DNA of 34,831 nt from Fibrobacterota bacterium (GCA_029557215.1 JAKPQQ010000294.1:1-34831); one strand, 5' to 3'. Shown: positions 25,900 through 33,596, counted from the first letter of the stretch. Numbers and translations are program-made. Notes: a model not told the origin generated them from the letters alone.

Positions 25900-27173
25900 G
25901 GCACAGGCTCCTTGTGCAGAACGAAGAACGCGTACCCGTAGCTCTTGGAGTACTTGCGGAACATGTCCACCTCGGCCTCGCAACGGGCGTAGACCTCCTG
26001 CGCCTCGCCCACCCCGGCGTTCTGGATCTTCAGCTCCTCCATGCGCGCGAGCATCGGGACGTAGTAGTCGTCCCACCAGGAACTGTCGGGCAGCACGAAG
26101 CTCCCGACCACCTCCCAACCCGATCCCGTCGCGAGGCGCCGCACCTCCTCGATGCCGCGCACGTCGGGATAGACCTCGTCGAACCAGCGGCGCAGCTCCT
26201 GCGGAGGATCGGATTCGAACAGGCACATTTCGGTGAAGGCCAGGTACCCCCCCGGCGCCACGAACTTCCGGAACTCCTCCAGACCGTGCGCCAACCCCAC
26301 GATGAAGATCGACCCTTCGGCCCAGACGAGATCGAAGCATCCGTCGTCGAAAGGCATGTCGATCATGGACAGTTCGCGCGTCTGGATGTCCAGCCCCTCG
26401 TGCACGGCGTCGCGATCCAGGTGGTCGAGCACGGGCCGGTGGTTGTCGATCGCCAGGATCGTGGTTCCCAAGCGGCGCGCGAGGATCCGCGTCTGCTGGC
26501 CGCGCCCGCAGCCCACGTCCAGGACCCGCGGCTTGGGTGGCAGATCCTTTGCGAGATCCAGAGCCTTGTGGGTGGCTTCGGCGCATCCGGGACCCTGGCG
26601 CGGCAGATCCTGGAACAGCTCGTAGAAGTATCGCATGGCTTCCCCGTTTTCTTCGACGTTTTTTGTCAGCATCCGGACCTGGAGCGCCTCCTTCTCGGAG
26701 AGTCCCAGGCCAAGCAGGAAGTCGTGGTGGGCCTGCGAAGATCGGCGCTCGAACTCCAAATGCCAGCGGCGCAATGCAGCCTGGTCCAGACCGCAGGCCT
26801 TCTGCAACCCCAACCACAATTCCTTGTCGAGCCCCGAGGCGCCGGCCGCGGCTGTCCGGAGCATGCCGGTCAGCACCCTCTGCTGGGACCGGAGTGCGGC
26901 CGTTTCACGGTCGATCTCGCGCAGGCGCCGTTCCAGGACATCGGTTTCCTCGTCGGTGCGATCCAGGATGCACGCGATGTCCGACAACCCCAATCCCGCC
27001 TCGCGGTAGAGGCGAATCCGTTCCAGGCGGGCCAGATCCTGTTCCGTGTAGACACGGTAGTCGGAGGCCGTCCGCGCTCCGGGGTGCAGCAACCCGATCC
27101 GGTCGTAATGCAGAAGTGTCGAACGCGCCAGCCCGAAGCGCCGCCCCAGCTCGGTGATGCGGAAGGTTTTCAT
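25896..27173 (-). CDS. MerR-type regulator fused to a SAM-dependent methyltransferase
   Basis: 425 residues. The N-terminus is a MerR winged helix (FRITELGRRFGLARSTLLHYDRIGLL, then YRVYTEQDLARLERI) followed by the usual dimerisation coiled coil (about 75-110). From about residue 212 it is a class I methyltransferase: RVLDVGCGRGQQT (SAM motif I), AIDNH (motif II acidic loop region), FDLVWAEGSIFIVG and PGGYLAFTEM. The C-terminus (YSKSYGYAFFVLHK) resembles small-molecule methyltransferases. In MerR proteins the C-terminal domain senses an effector, so here the enzyme domain may be the sensor, or the protein may methylate the compound it responds to; both are inference. Start at 27173 is supported by an adjacent -10 box. 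Overlaps rsgA. Confidence 0.88.
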   Translation of the reverse strand: MKTFRITELGRRFGLARSTLLHYDRIGLLHPGARTASDYRVYTEQDLARLERIRLYREAGLGLSDIACILDRTDEETDVLERRLREIDRETAALRSQQRVLTGMLRTAAAGASGLDKELWLGLQKACGLDQAALRRWHLEFERRSSQAHHDFLLGLGLSEKEALQVRMLTKNVEENGEAMRYFYELFQDLPRQGPGCAEATHKALDLAKDLPPKPRVLDVGCGRGQQTRILARRLGTTILAIDNHRPVLDHLDRDAVHEGLDIQTRELSMIDMPFDDGCFDLVWAEGSIFIVGLAHGLEEFRKFVAPGGYLAFTEMCLFESDPPQELRRWFDEVYPDVRGIEEVRRLATGSGWEVVGSFVLPDSSWWDDYYVPMLARMEELKIQNAGVGEAQEVYARCEAEVDMFRKYSKSYGYAFFVLHKEPVP

Positions 27174-27180
27174 GACCACC

Positions 27181-27211
27181 AACCTAAACCGTGAAGCCGT
27201 AGTCGGGTCAA
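27181..27211 (-). promoter_or_regulatory. MerR-type promoter with 19-bp spacer ahead of the MerR-methyltransferase gene
   Basis: On the minus strand TTGACC (27211-27206) and TAGGTT (27186-27181) are separated by 19 nt, the overlong spacer characteristic of MerR-regulated promoters. The spacer has a weak dyad (ACCCG...CGGTT). The -10 box ends 7 nt before the ATG, so the message is probably leaderless and autoregulated. The surrounding 121-nt gap has no other clear feature. Confidence 0.5.
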
Positions 27212-27294
27212 GAGGGTTGCAAGAAGAATCGAGGGCCGACGTGGCGGCGAACCCGCCGGTCGGCGAACCGCGAAACCCGATGGTCCCAACCGCC

Positions 27295-27870
27295 TCAGGG
27301 GGCGGGCTTGGCCAGCTCCGCCTTGATCGCTTGCAGCACCGCCGGGTCGTCGGGTTTTGTCTTGGGCGAGAACCGCGCGGCGACCTTGCCGTCGCGACCG
27401 ATCAGGAACTTCTCGAAGTTCCAGGAAATCCCCCCCTTGCCGGCGGGTTGGGCATCCTGCGCGGTAAGGTATTCGTACAACGCCGCCTGGCCTTTGCCCT
27501 TGACATCGATCTTCTCGAACATGGGGAACGTCACGCGGTACTTGATGGAACAGAACTGCTTGATCTCCTGGTTGGACCCCGGTTCCTGCCAAAGGAAGTC
27601 GTTGGACGGGAACCCCAGGACCACCAGCCCATTGGCGGAATCATCCGCCCACAGCTTCTGCAATGCAGCGTACTGCGGCGTGAGTCCGCACTTGCTGGCG
27701 GTGTTCACGATCAGCACCACGTTGCCGCGCCAACGGCCCAGGTCGATTTCCTCCCCGTCGATTCCCTTCATGCGAAAATCGAGCGCGTCGCGAGGGGTGG
27801 CGGTCCCCGCGCCCGCGATGGCGGTGGCCGCGAGCAGACCGGTCATGCCGATCGGAAAACCCTGGAACAT
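27295..27870 (-). CDS. Periplasmic glutathione peroxidase-family thiol peroxidase
   Basis: 191 residues with an N-terminal hydrophobic export segment (FPIGMTGLLAATAIAGAG). The peroxidatic residue is Cys61 in NTASKCGLT (Cys, not selenocysteine); Gln95 in WQEPGSN and Trp150-Asn151 in WNFEKFLI complete the catalytic tetrad. The conserved FPCNQF motif reads FPSNDF here, so the usual Cys at that position is Ser; a nearby Cys107 could serve as resolving cysteine (inference). Members of this family reduce peroxides, usually with thioredoxin in bacteria. Start at 27870 with AAGGAG 7 nt upstream. The 255-nt gap upstream (27871-28125) shows no gene. Confidence 0.92.
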   Translation of the reverse strand: MFQGFPIGMTGLLAATAIAGAGTATPRDALDFRMKGIDGEEIDLGRWRGNVVLIVNTASKCGLTPQYAALQKLWADDSANGLVVLGFPSNDFLWQEPGSNQEIKQFCSIKYRVTFPMFEKIDVKGKGQAALYEYLTAQDAQPAGKGGISWNFEKFLIGRDGKVAARFSPKTKPDDPAVLQAIKAELAKPAP

Positions 27871-28125
27871 GGTCAGCTCCTTGGAACAGGTGGTGGCATC
27901 AAGCTACCCGGCCGTCCGGCGATCGGCCAGCGGCAGCGACGGTTCAGCTCCAGGCACACGGCGTTTTCCAACATCCCCGAAACGACCGAAGGATGGTATC
28001 TGCGCCATGCGGTGCGCAACCCCAGGTCGCCTGCGGAACTTTTCGCCATCAAATCCACAATTAGATCCGTTGTATCCGATCTTCCTGCGCATCGAGCACC
28101 CCGGCGCAGCAGTCGGCTCAGACGC

Positions 28126-29004
28126 TCATCGCGACTTGCGGAAACGCCCGAGGATCGTGTCGGCTCCTTGGAATATGGGCTTCTGGATATTCACGATGCA
28201 CTCGGACATGATCGTTCCAACCGAACGCGAGACACAGAACGAAGGCCAGAATTCGACAAGAGAATCCGATTTGACCCAGATTTTCCCGGCCTGGGGAATG
28301 GCTTCGGGAAGGAATCCGGACGAGACATATTGACCGAAGGATTCGACCGTGATGGAATATCGCCCCGTTGGTTCGACGACCATCCTGGAAACGGCATTCA
28401 GGGTGGCATTCGTATCCAGGTAGGTTCCCTGCAGCATCGAGAGCAAGGTCGATCCATCTGGGAGAGGGGGGATTTCCTGCAACGCTTTCTTCGAGGAGCT
28501 ACCCACCAAGGAGTCTTCGCCATGCATGATCGAGTAAGGATGGATCGGCATCGTGAATTCCACCGAGGTTGCGCCAACCGGGAAATTGAACTGCTTGACC
28601 GCCTCGATGCCACGGGTCCTCAGCAGGAGCGTGACGTAGACCTTCAACCCGGAGCCTTCGGATGTGTAGGGAACGTAGAACTCCAGCGAATCCGAATCAC
28701 CCGGGTTTACGATGGGAAAGACGAGGAATTCGCATCCTTCCAGCTTCGAGCTGTTGTCCGTGATCTTGACCCCGATTTGCTCGAACTCCTCAATCCCGCG
28801 ATCCTTGAACACAATCGTCACATGTGTGCTGTCCAAAATGGGAGCAGAGTCCTCGGCGGGTGACGCCACGTCGGAACCGCCTTGGCATCCTGCCGCGAAC
28901 AAGGAAAAGCCCAGCGCGACCAATCCGCGCGCATAGCGGGAGACTCGCTCCCAATCCGGGGATTCGGTGCGGATGCGACGAACAACTTCGAGGAAATCAT
29001 GCAT
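28126..29004 (-). CDS. Lipoprotein of unknown function
   Basis: 292 residues starting at the ATG 29004 with GGAG about 9 nt upstream. The n-region is long (about 26 residues), then ARGLVALGFSLFAAGC gives a lipobox with Cys40. The mature part starts with a Gly/Ser/Asp-rich linker and continues with beta-type sequence (HVTIVFKDRG, LEFYVPYTSEGSGLKVYVTLLLR); the last third looks like a small lipocalin-like or META-type beta domain (GTYLDTNATLNAVSRMVVEPTGRYSITV), but I cannot assign a family. The open frame continues upstream into a remnant of a DUF1016 gene, which is not part of this protein. GC is lower than in the core genes. Confidence 0.72.
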   Translation of the reverse strand: MHDFLEVVRRIRTESPDWERVSRYARGLVALGFSLFAAGCQGGSDVASPAEDSAPILDSTHVTIVFKDRGIEEFEQIGVKITDNSSKLEGCEFLVFPIVNPGDSDSLEFYVPYTSEGSGLKVYVTLLLRTRGIEAVKQFNFPVGATSVEFTMPIHPYSIMHGEDSLVGSSSKKALQEIPPLPDGSTLLSMLQGTYLDTNATLNAVSRMVVEPTGRYSITVESFGQYVSSGFLPEAIPQAGKIWVKSDSLVEFWPSFCVSRSVGTIMSECIVNIQKPIFQGADTILGRFRKSR

Positions 29005-29084
29005 GGGGAATCTCCATTTGGAGGAAAATCTAGACAGGAACCCCACACGCCAGCAATTGTTCTTGTAAGGCAACTCGATCGATC

Positions 29085-29175
29085 GATCACGACTTCGCTT
29101 CGGTGCCCCAGCACGAATCCGCGCTTCCAGCTCCTGCGCAGACCACACACCCATGGTGAGCCGAATCCACCCTTT
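29085..29175 (-). pseudogene. Remnant of a DUF1016 N-terminal-domain gene
   Basis: On the minus strand the peptide WSAQELEARIRAGAPKRSR closely matches WSAQELDMRIRAGSRKRSR at the C-terminus of the DUF1016-N protein at 32970-33434, and the DNA similarity extends about 20 nt further upstream with an indel. Only this 3' tail remains. It contains a CGAT microsatellite (29086-29099), a possible site of slippage. The rest of 29005-29244 shows nothing else that I can name. Confidence 0.75.
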
Positions 29176-29244
29176 CTTCGCCCCCGATTTCCCCGTGCAT
29201 TCTCCCTAAGTTCCCGCAGCGCCGGACACCAACTTCAGCCTCGG

Positions 29245-29853
29245 TCACTTCAACACCTCCCAATGCCCGCCTTTTGCAGGGCCGACTCGGCGCAAACGGC
29301 CAGATTCTTGCAGCGACCCGAGGTTTCGCTCGATGGTCCGGTTCGCCACCCCCAAGGAAACGGCGAGTTCGGGGATGGTGGTGCAGGGCTCGGCAGCCAA
29401 CATATCCAGAATTTTCCCCGACACTTTCCCCGACACTTTCCCGGCGCCTAGCTCCACTACCTGGACAGGGACAGCGATTTTGGTCACCTCCAGCACCGAT
29501 TGGTCGTAAGGTTCGAAGCTTTCGGTGATGGTCACGGTATAGCCCAGGGATTCCCAGGCATGACGGATTTTGGGAAGGCCCGATCCGGCGCGCTCGCCAA
29601 GACCCAACTGCAAGAAGAGTTGGTGCAAGGTCCGGTTGCGGCAGTCGCTTTCGCCGCCTTGGAGGGCGTGCTCGGCGGGCACGCGCAGGGTACCGGGGTT
29701 GCGGAACGAATGTGGGCGAGGTTCAGGTTCTGGAGCAGGCGCAATCTGTCGGATTCCGCATCGGGGTACTCGACACCGTGGACATCGCGCAGGAAATCGC
29801 GCAGACGCAATTTGTCGATCCTGTCGATCCCGGCCTTGGTAGGCAATTCGTCG
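29245..29853 (-). pseudogene. Broken COG2865/AlbA_2-type ATP-binding regulator
   Basis: Two pieces in different frames. The 5' piece (about 29850-29712) encodes LPTKAGIDRIDKLRLRDFLRD and DAESDRLRLLQNLNLA, from the middle of Schlafen/AlbA_2-type proteins. The 3' piece (about 29711-29245) encodes FRNPGTLRVPAEHALQGG, NRTLHQLFLQLGLGERAGSG, a KVSG repeat linker and a C-terminal winged helix (IPELAVSLGVANRTIERNLG) ending at TGA 29245. The segment that should lie between them is missing, and the N-terminal AlbA_2 domain is absent: the 5' piece starts right at the 46-bp palindrome. Such proteins are often found near Fic and toxin-antitoxin genes. Confidence 0.8.
29413..29444 (-). repeat. 12-bp tandem repeat encoding KVSG linker
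   Basis: The unit containing GACACTTTCCCC occurs two and a half times in tandem within the pseudogene and encodes (G)KVSGKVSGK. It is comparable in unit length and position to the TPQV-encoding 12-bp repeat of the Fic gene at 33933-33967. Confidence 0.8.
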
Positions 29854-29899
29854 GCCCCCTTTGTAGGGGTCGGGCATGCCCGACCCCTACAAAGGGGGC
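29854..29899. repeat. 46-bp perfect palindrome (REP/MITE-like)
   Basis: Two 23-base arms are exact reverse complements with no spacer, centred between 29876 and 29877 on GCATGC. It abuts the truncated 5' end of the COG2865 pseudogene. Palindromes of this kind, with a GGGTCGGGCATGC core, are seen as dispersed short repeats in many genomes. It could also act as a hairpin after the DUF4143 gene, but no U-tract follows. Confidence 0.95.
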
Positions 29900-29943
29900 T
29901 TCGTTCTTGCGAGTTGCAATCGGACAAACCGAGCCTCGAACAG

Positions 29944-31290
29944 TCAAGGATTCATGAACAGTTCGACGATTTTTGTGTCGCGACTCGCACGGCGTTCCTC
30001 CAGCAGAAACGTCCACGCCGGGACCACGCGCACGGCCCCCGCCGGGGTCTCCAGCGTTTCGGACTCGCTGCGGGTGACGATGACGCCTTCCGACAGGCCG
30101 CATTCCGTCATGGCTTCGACCAAGGCCGCAAGCTCCCGCTTTCTCGTCCTCGGGTCGGCCAACGTTTCGCAGACCTGGACCAGTTCCCTTCGCGATCGGT
30201 CGCGCAGACGGATGAAATCGACATCTTTGCCGGATTTTGTCCGATAGTAGAAGATTTCGCCACCCTCCCGGCGCATGGAGGCGAACACCATGTTTTCCAG
30301 CAGATGTCCGCTGTTGGTGAGGATGCCCGAAGAAATCGAGCGGACCATGGCGTGGTCCACGCAAAAGATCTTCTTGGGGTTGGCGTTGCTGCGATTCAGC
30401 GAGGCATCGAACAGCCGCACCGAGAACAGGAAGTAGCAGTCCTCCATCCAGTCGATGTACTGACCCACGTGCGCCTTCTGCAACTTGTGCCCCTGCGCCT
30501 TCAGCGAACCGAACAGGCTGTTGATCGAATACAGGGAACCCGCGTTGTCGATCAGGTGGTGGGCGAGGTCCTTGATCGCCTTGGGGTGCGAGATGTCGTG
30601 GCGTTCGACCAGGTCCCGGTACAGGATGGTCTGGAAGTACTCCTGATGGACCTTCGTGCGCATCGCGTCCGACAAATTCTGCACTTCCGGGAATCCTCCC
30701 GACCTCCAATAATCCTCGAAAAGGCTCTGGACGATCAGGCGATTCCTGCCCGAGTACGGCGGCTTGCTCCCGACACCCTTCGCGTCCAGGCATTCCGCGA
30801 AGGAGAACGGGAACAATTCCCACGAAAGCGACCTTCCGCGCATCTGCGTGGCGATTTCCTTCGAGAGCATCCTGGCCGACGACCCCGTGATGTAGACCTC
30901 GCACTTTTCGGTGCGCATCAATCGGTCCACGAAGGACTCCCACTGCGGGATCGCCTGGATCTCATCGAAGAAGAAATGGACGGTCTCCGACCCCTTCTTG
31001 CCCGGATAGAGGGAGTAGTAGGCTTCGGCGACCAACCCCAGCCCGCGCGTTTCCAGGAAGTGCAGTCGGTCGTCCACGAAATTGATCCAGACGATGTTTT
31101 CCCGCGCCACGCCCTCGGCTTCGAGTCTCGCCATCCATTGATGCATGAAGGTCGACTTGCCACTTCGTCGCACCCCCATGCAAACCGTCGCCTTTCCGGG
31201 AAGTGCGGTGAAGTCGGCACGCCGGTTCACGCCAGAAAAGGGCTGTCGTTCGAGTCCGTCGAGCAGGATTTCCTTCAGCACGTCGATCAT
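29944..31290 (-). CDS. AAA_14/DUF4143-family ATPase
   Basis: 448 residues from the ATG at 31290, which has AGAGGG about 6 nt upstream; a TTG at 31320 is less likely. Walker A GVRRSGKST is at 39-47, Walker B HFFFDEIQ with Asp109-Glu110, sensor-like YITGSSARML, then the DUF4143 domain with FPFSFAEC, YWRSGGFPEVQ and a C-terminal restriction-nuclease-like core (FASMRREGGEIFYYRTKSGKDVDFI). This is a very common, often horizontally moved family whose cellular role is not established; a link to toxin-antitoxin or mobile-element biology is often suspected from context. It appears intact amid broken neighbours. Confidence 0.88.
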   Translation of the reverse strand: MIDVLKEILLDGLERQPFSGVNRRADFTALPGKATVCMGVRRSGKSTFMHQWMARLEAEGVARENIVWINFVDDRLHFLETRGLGLVAEAYYSLYPGKKGSETVHFFFDEIQAIPQWESFVDRLMRTEKCEVYITGSSARMLSKEIATQMRGRSLSWELFPFSFAECLDAKGVGSKPPYSGRNRLIVQSLFEDYWRSGGFPEVQNLSDAMRTKVHQEYFQTILYRDLVERHDISHPKAIKDLAHHLIDNAGSLYSINSLFGSLKAQGHKLQKAHVGQYIDWMEDCYFLFSVRLFDASLNRSNANPKKIFCVDHAMVRSISSGILTNSGHLLENMVFASMRREGGEIFYYRTKSGKDVDFIRLRDRSRRELVQVCETLADPRTRKRELAALVEAMTECGLSEGVIVTRSESETLETPAGAVRVVPAWTFLLEERRASRDTKIVELFMNP

Positions 31291-31365
31291 CGCATCCCTC
31301 TCGATTGTGCTTGCGGCCAAGGCGACAAACCAACAAATGAATGGATTTGCAACCTATAATACTAC

Positions 31366-31391
31366 AAATCGGTCGTATTTATGACCGATTT
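31366..31391. promoter_or_regulatory. 9-bp perfect inverted repeat upstream of the DUF4143 gene
   Basis: AAATCGGTC (31366-31374) and GACCGATTT (31383-31391) flank an 8-nt AT-rich spacer, about 76 nt upstream of the DUF4143 start. Next to it lies AT-rich DNA with TATAAT on the plus strand (31355-31360) and TATTAT on the minus strand. It may be an operator for that gene or a relic terminator. Confidence 0.45.
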
Positions 31392-31439
31392 TCCGTCGTT
31401 TTAGCAGGTTTTCAGTCCAGATGCGCCGCGTTGGACGTC

Positions 31440-31512
31440 GCTGCAAGTGAGCGCGATCCAATTCCAGCGAACCCAAAGCCTTGAGCAACGCCGCGACTTG
31501 GGGGGACGACAT
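31440..31512 (-). pseudogene. Remnant of a Fic-protein C-terminal domain
   Basis: The minus strand encodes SPQVAALLKALGSLELDRAHLQ, nearly the same as TPQVAALLKAIGSRELDRAHLQ in the intact Fic protein at 33721-34704, with DNA similarity over about 70 nt. Nothing of the Fic core remains and the downstream frame is unrelated. It shows that a second Fic-like gene, or a duplicate of the present one, once lay here. Confidence 0.75.
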
Positions 31513-31521
31513 CATTTTCCT

Positions 31522-31556
31522 TCGGGCGACGTGGTGAGCCTGTCGGACCATCGATG
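31522..31556. repeat. REP-like half site
   Basis: GTGGTGAGCCTGTCGGACCA closely resembles a short dispersed repeat (GTGGTGAGCCTGTCGAACCA type) common in many bacterial genomes, read on the other strand as MVRQAHH. Only one arm is present here. Assignment rests on recall of the motif, not on a search. Confidence 0.4.
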
Positions 31557-31569
31557 GCGCGAACTCAAG

Positions 31570-32285
31570 TCACTGAATGGAAGCGATCCAAGTCCCCCGC
31601 ATCGGATCCCAGGTTCGGTGCGACGGAAATTGCGAAACGGCATCGGAAAGGAGACAAGGCAGGAGGAATACACGGAGGCGTTCCATCACGACAGCCAGAT
31701 CAACCTTTGCAAGGCTCGGCTCGCGGCGCAGGAAGCCATCCCACATGGCCACATGCGTCCGCTTGAACTCGTCGCCCAGTCCCTCGATGTCCTTCGGAAC
31801 CGCGGTCTTCCGAGCGAGAAAGGTCGCCGTGATCGCACCGACAAGCTTCTCGAAATCGAACGTGCCGTGCGATGCAAGGAACCAGATGTCGTGGTAGTCC
31901 TTCATCCGGCTGTTGATCGCACCCAACTTGACCATGGCATGCAGCTTTTCGGCGACCACCGAGGCGCGCGAGTACATGCGGACTCTCGGCGGAGGGAAGG
32001 CTAGCAGCACCGGAAAATATCCACCAAAATCTGTCGGACCTCGGACGGATCGTTGGGGGCGAAGGCGAGCAAGTCGATGTCGCGGGTGGTACGCGCCGAT
32101 GCCGCATCCCAGGCCCGCAGCATCATGGCCCCTTTGAGGACGAAGACCTCCCGATGGCGGGACATCCCCAACCGATACAGGAATCGTTCCATCGCGTAGT
32201 ATTGGATGGTCTCCGCAACGGTACGCCCCGACTCCTTTGCGCGACGCTTCAACTGCACGAGAACCGTCGGCGTCCTGGTCGTCAC
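31570..32285 (-). pseudogene. abiEii: AbiEii nucleotidyltransferase toxin, internally deleted and frameshifted
   Basis: Starts at a GTG (32285) overlapping the abiEi stop (GTGA). The first frame has LKRRAKESGRTVAETIQYYA, VFVLKGAMMLRAW and the metal-binding motif TTRDIDLLAF, then stops at TAG 32001. The second frame, from about 32015 to 31570, supplies the C-terminal half: FPPPRVRMYSRASVVAEKLHAMV, LGAINSRMKDYHDIWFL. In intact relatives roughly 55-60 residues lie between these two blocks, so a deletion of about 170 bp with a frame change has occurred near 32005-32020. AbiEii transfers GTP to a target and is the toxin of type IV systems; this copy should be inactive. Confidence 0.85.
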
Positions 32286-32878
32286 AGGAGGGCCTCCAGG
32301 TAGGGCGCGACCACCTTCTCGACCCGACAGATTCTGCAATACCGCAGCAGATCGGCGGCAACGAACCCGGGTTCGCGGACCAACGCCCGCAAGGCTTCCA
32401 GGGGCACATCCAATCCCAGCTTGTTGCGGTACTTGAAGCAGTCGGCCACGGTCTTGGCCTTGCCGTAAATCCGGAGCACAGCATCGCCGACCTGATGAAT
32501 TTCAACCCCTTCCGTGAAGGCCTTCCCCGATACCCGAAAGCACCGGACAGGCGGATATTCCATTGCGGGCGTCCTGGAATCGCGTTCTACGCTGATCATC
32601 ACCTGGTGAGGGATCCTGGTTCCCAGTTCATGGAAGTACAATGCCGATTCCAGGCAGAAGACACAATTCGGGACGCGGCTGGCGACCACCACCAGATCAT
32701 CCTGATTCGACGACACAGCGTCCGCCTTCCGGTACACACCTCGCGTGACACGTTCGACAATCCCCTGCCGTTGCCACCGCGCCAAAGTGGAACGGTGCAC
32801 TCCTTGGGCCAAGGCCTGCTGGAATCGGAAAGTTTGGGGCAATTCCCCGAATGCGGCGATGGAGCCAGGAGTGTCCAT
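32282..32878 (-). CDS. abiEi: AbiEi antitoxin/transcriptional repressor
   Basis: 198 residues. The N-terminal winged helix (ALAQGVHRSTLARWQRQGIVERVTRGVY) and the conserved C-terminal block (YGKAKTVADCFKYRNKLGLDVPLEAL) are those of AbiEi, the antitoxin of the AbiE abortive-infection/toxin-antitoxin system, which represses its own promoter by binding inverted repeats. The start at 32878 is favoured by a -10 box 6 nt upstream and by family length; upstream in-frame codons belong to non-coding DNA. It is intact, while the toxin gene that it overlaps is broken, leaving an orphan antitoxin. Confidence 0.87.
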   Translation of the reverse strand: MDTPGSIAAFGELPQTFRFQQALAQGVHRSTLARWQRQGIVERVTRGVYRKADAVSSNQDDLVVVASRVPNCVFCLESALYFHELGTRIPHQVMISVERDSRTPAMEYPPVRCFRVSGKAFTEGVEIHQVGDAVLRIYGKAKTVADCFKYRNKLGLDVPLEALRALVREPGFVAADLLRYCRICRVEKVVAPYLEALL

Positions 32879-32881
32879 ATC

Positions 32882-32907
32882 GTTACCATATATTAATATT
32901 TGGTAAC
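32882..32907. promoter_or_regulatory. AbiE operator: 26-bp near-perfect palindrome over the -10 box
   Basis: Arms GTTACCA (32882-32888) and TGGTAAC (32901-32907) with an AT-rich centre; 12 of 13 base pairs match across the whole 26 bp. It begins 3 nt upstream of the abiEi ATG and covers the minus-strand TATGGT (32890-32885), which ends 6 nt before the ATG. AbiEi is known to autoregulate through inverted repeats, so this is the likely binding site. Confidence 0.75.
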
Positions 32908-32969
32908 GTTTTGAACGATACTTGCCTATCCCTTTGGAATGAAGGCCGAAGCCCCAAAACCAGTTGCTG

Positions 32970-33434
32970 CTACTTGCTCTGTCTTGCACGACTTCGCTTC
33001 CGTGATCCGGCGCGAATCCGCATATCCAACTCTTGCGCTGACCACCCACCTTGGAGAGCCGCATCCAGGAACCGGAGTCGCTCCGGGTGGGTCGCGCAAT
33101 GATCCAATAGGACAAGGTGGCATTCCCAGGGCAGCGCAAGGGCTTCCAAAGTCAAACCACCAGCAGTGGACCAGACTTCGTGAAAAGTCTTCATGCGCGA
33201 CAAATTCCGGACAGAAAAGCCCAACCGACCGGCACCCCGCGTCCGCAGAGCTTCGGCGCACGCATCCAGCCTTCCGGTGTCGGAACCAACCTCCCGGACC
33301 AGCCAGGCCCCGATCGCCTCGTAGGTCTCGATCATCTTCGCGTTCACCGCGGACCAAGCCTGTTGGCGACCGTTTCGGATCAACTCCCAGACATCGTCAT
33401 ATTCCGTCACAACGCCATCACGTGGTGAGTCCAT
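32970..33434 (-). CDS. DUF1016 N-terminal-domain protein, lacking the nuclease domain
   Basis: 154 residues from the ATG at 33434 (GGAG 9 nt upstream; an ATG at 33449 is an alternative). The sequence matches the N-terminal helical domain of YhcG/DUF1016 proteins: IRNGRQQAWSAVNAKMIETYEAIGAWL, GFSVRNLSRMKTFHEVW and LPWECHLVLLDHCATHPERLRF. It stops after WSAQELDMRIRAG where full-length members continue into a PDDEXK nuclease-like domain, so it is either a stand-alone form or a 3' truncation. It lies upstream of the AbiE operator on the same strand. Full-length relatives are linked to defence and mobile DNA. Confidence 0.8.
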   Translation of the reverse strand: MDSPRDGVVTEYDDVWELIRNGRQQAWSAVNAKMIETYEAIGAWLVREVGSDTGRLDACAEALRTRGAGRLGFSVRNLSRMKTFHEVWSTAGGLTLEALALPWECHLVLLDHCATHPERLRFLDAALQGGWSAQELDMRIRAGSRKRSRARQSK

Positions 33435-33596
33435 CGCTCGTCGCTCCATTGGTAGAGATTCATGTGGTGTCCATGGTCTCTCCGGGGCGGGTCGGAGGAA
33501 TAAGGTCTCGGGCGCTCTCCCGGTGCTCTCACCCTGATGTCAGGAATTTAGAAATGGATCCGGTCGGGATGGGCGCCTCCCCGCCACTGGTTTGTG

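Noticed and set aside
29500-31359. Plus-strand open frame of 619 codons
   Set aside because: Shadow of the DUF4143 ATPase and the COG2865 remnant; crosses the palindrome and several intergenic stretches without any motif.
31355-31360. Perfect TATAAT on the plus strand
   Set aside because: No -35 at proper distance and no plus-strand gene downstream; part of an AT-rich control region of the minus-strand DUF4143 gene.
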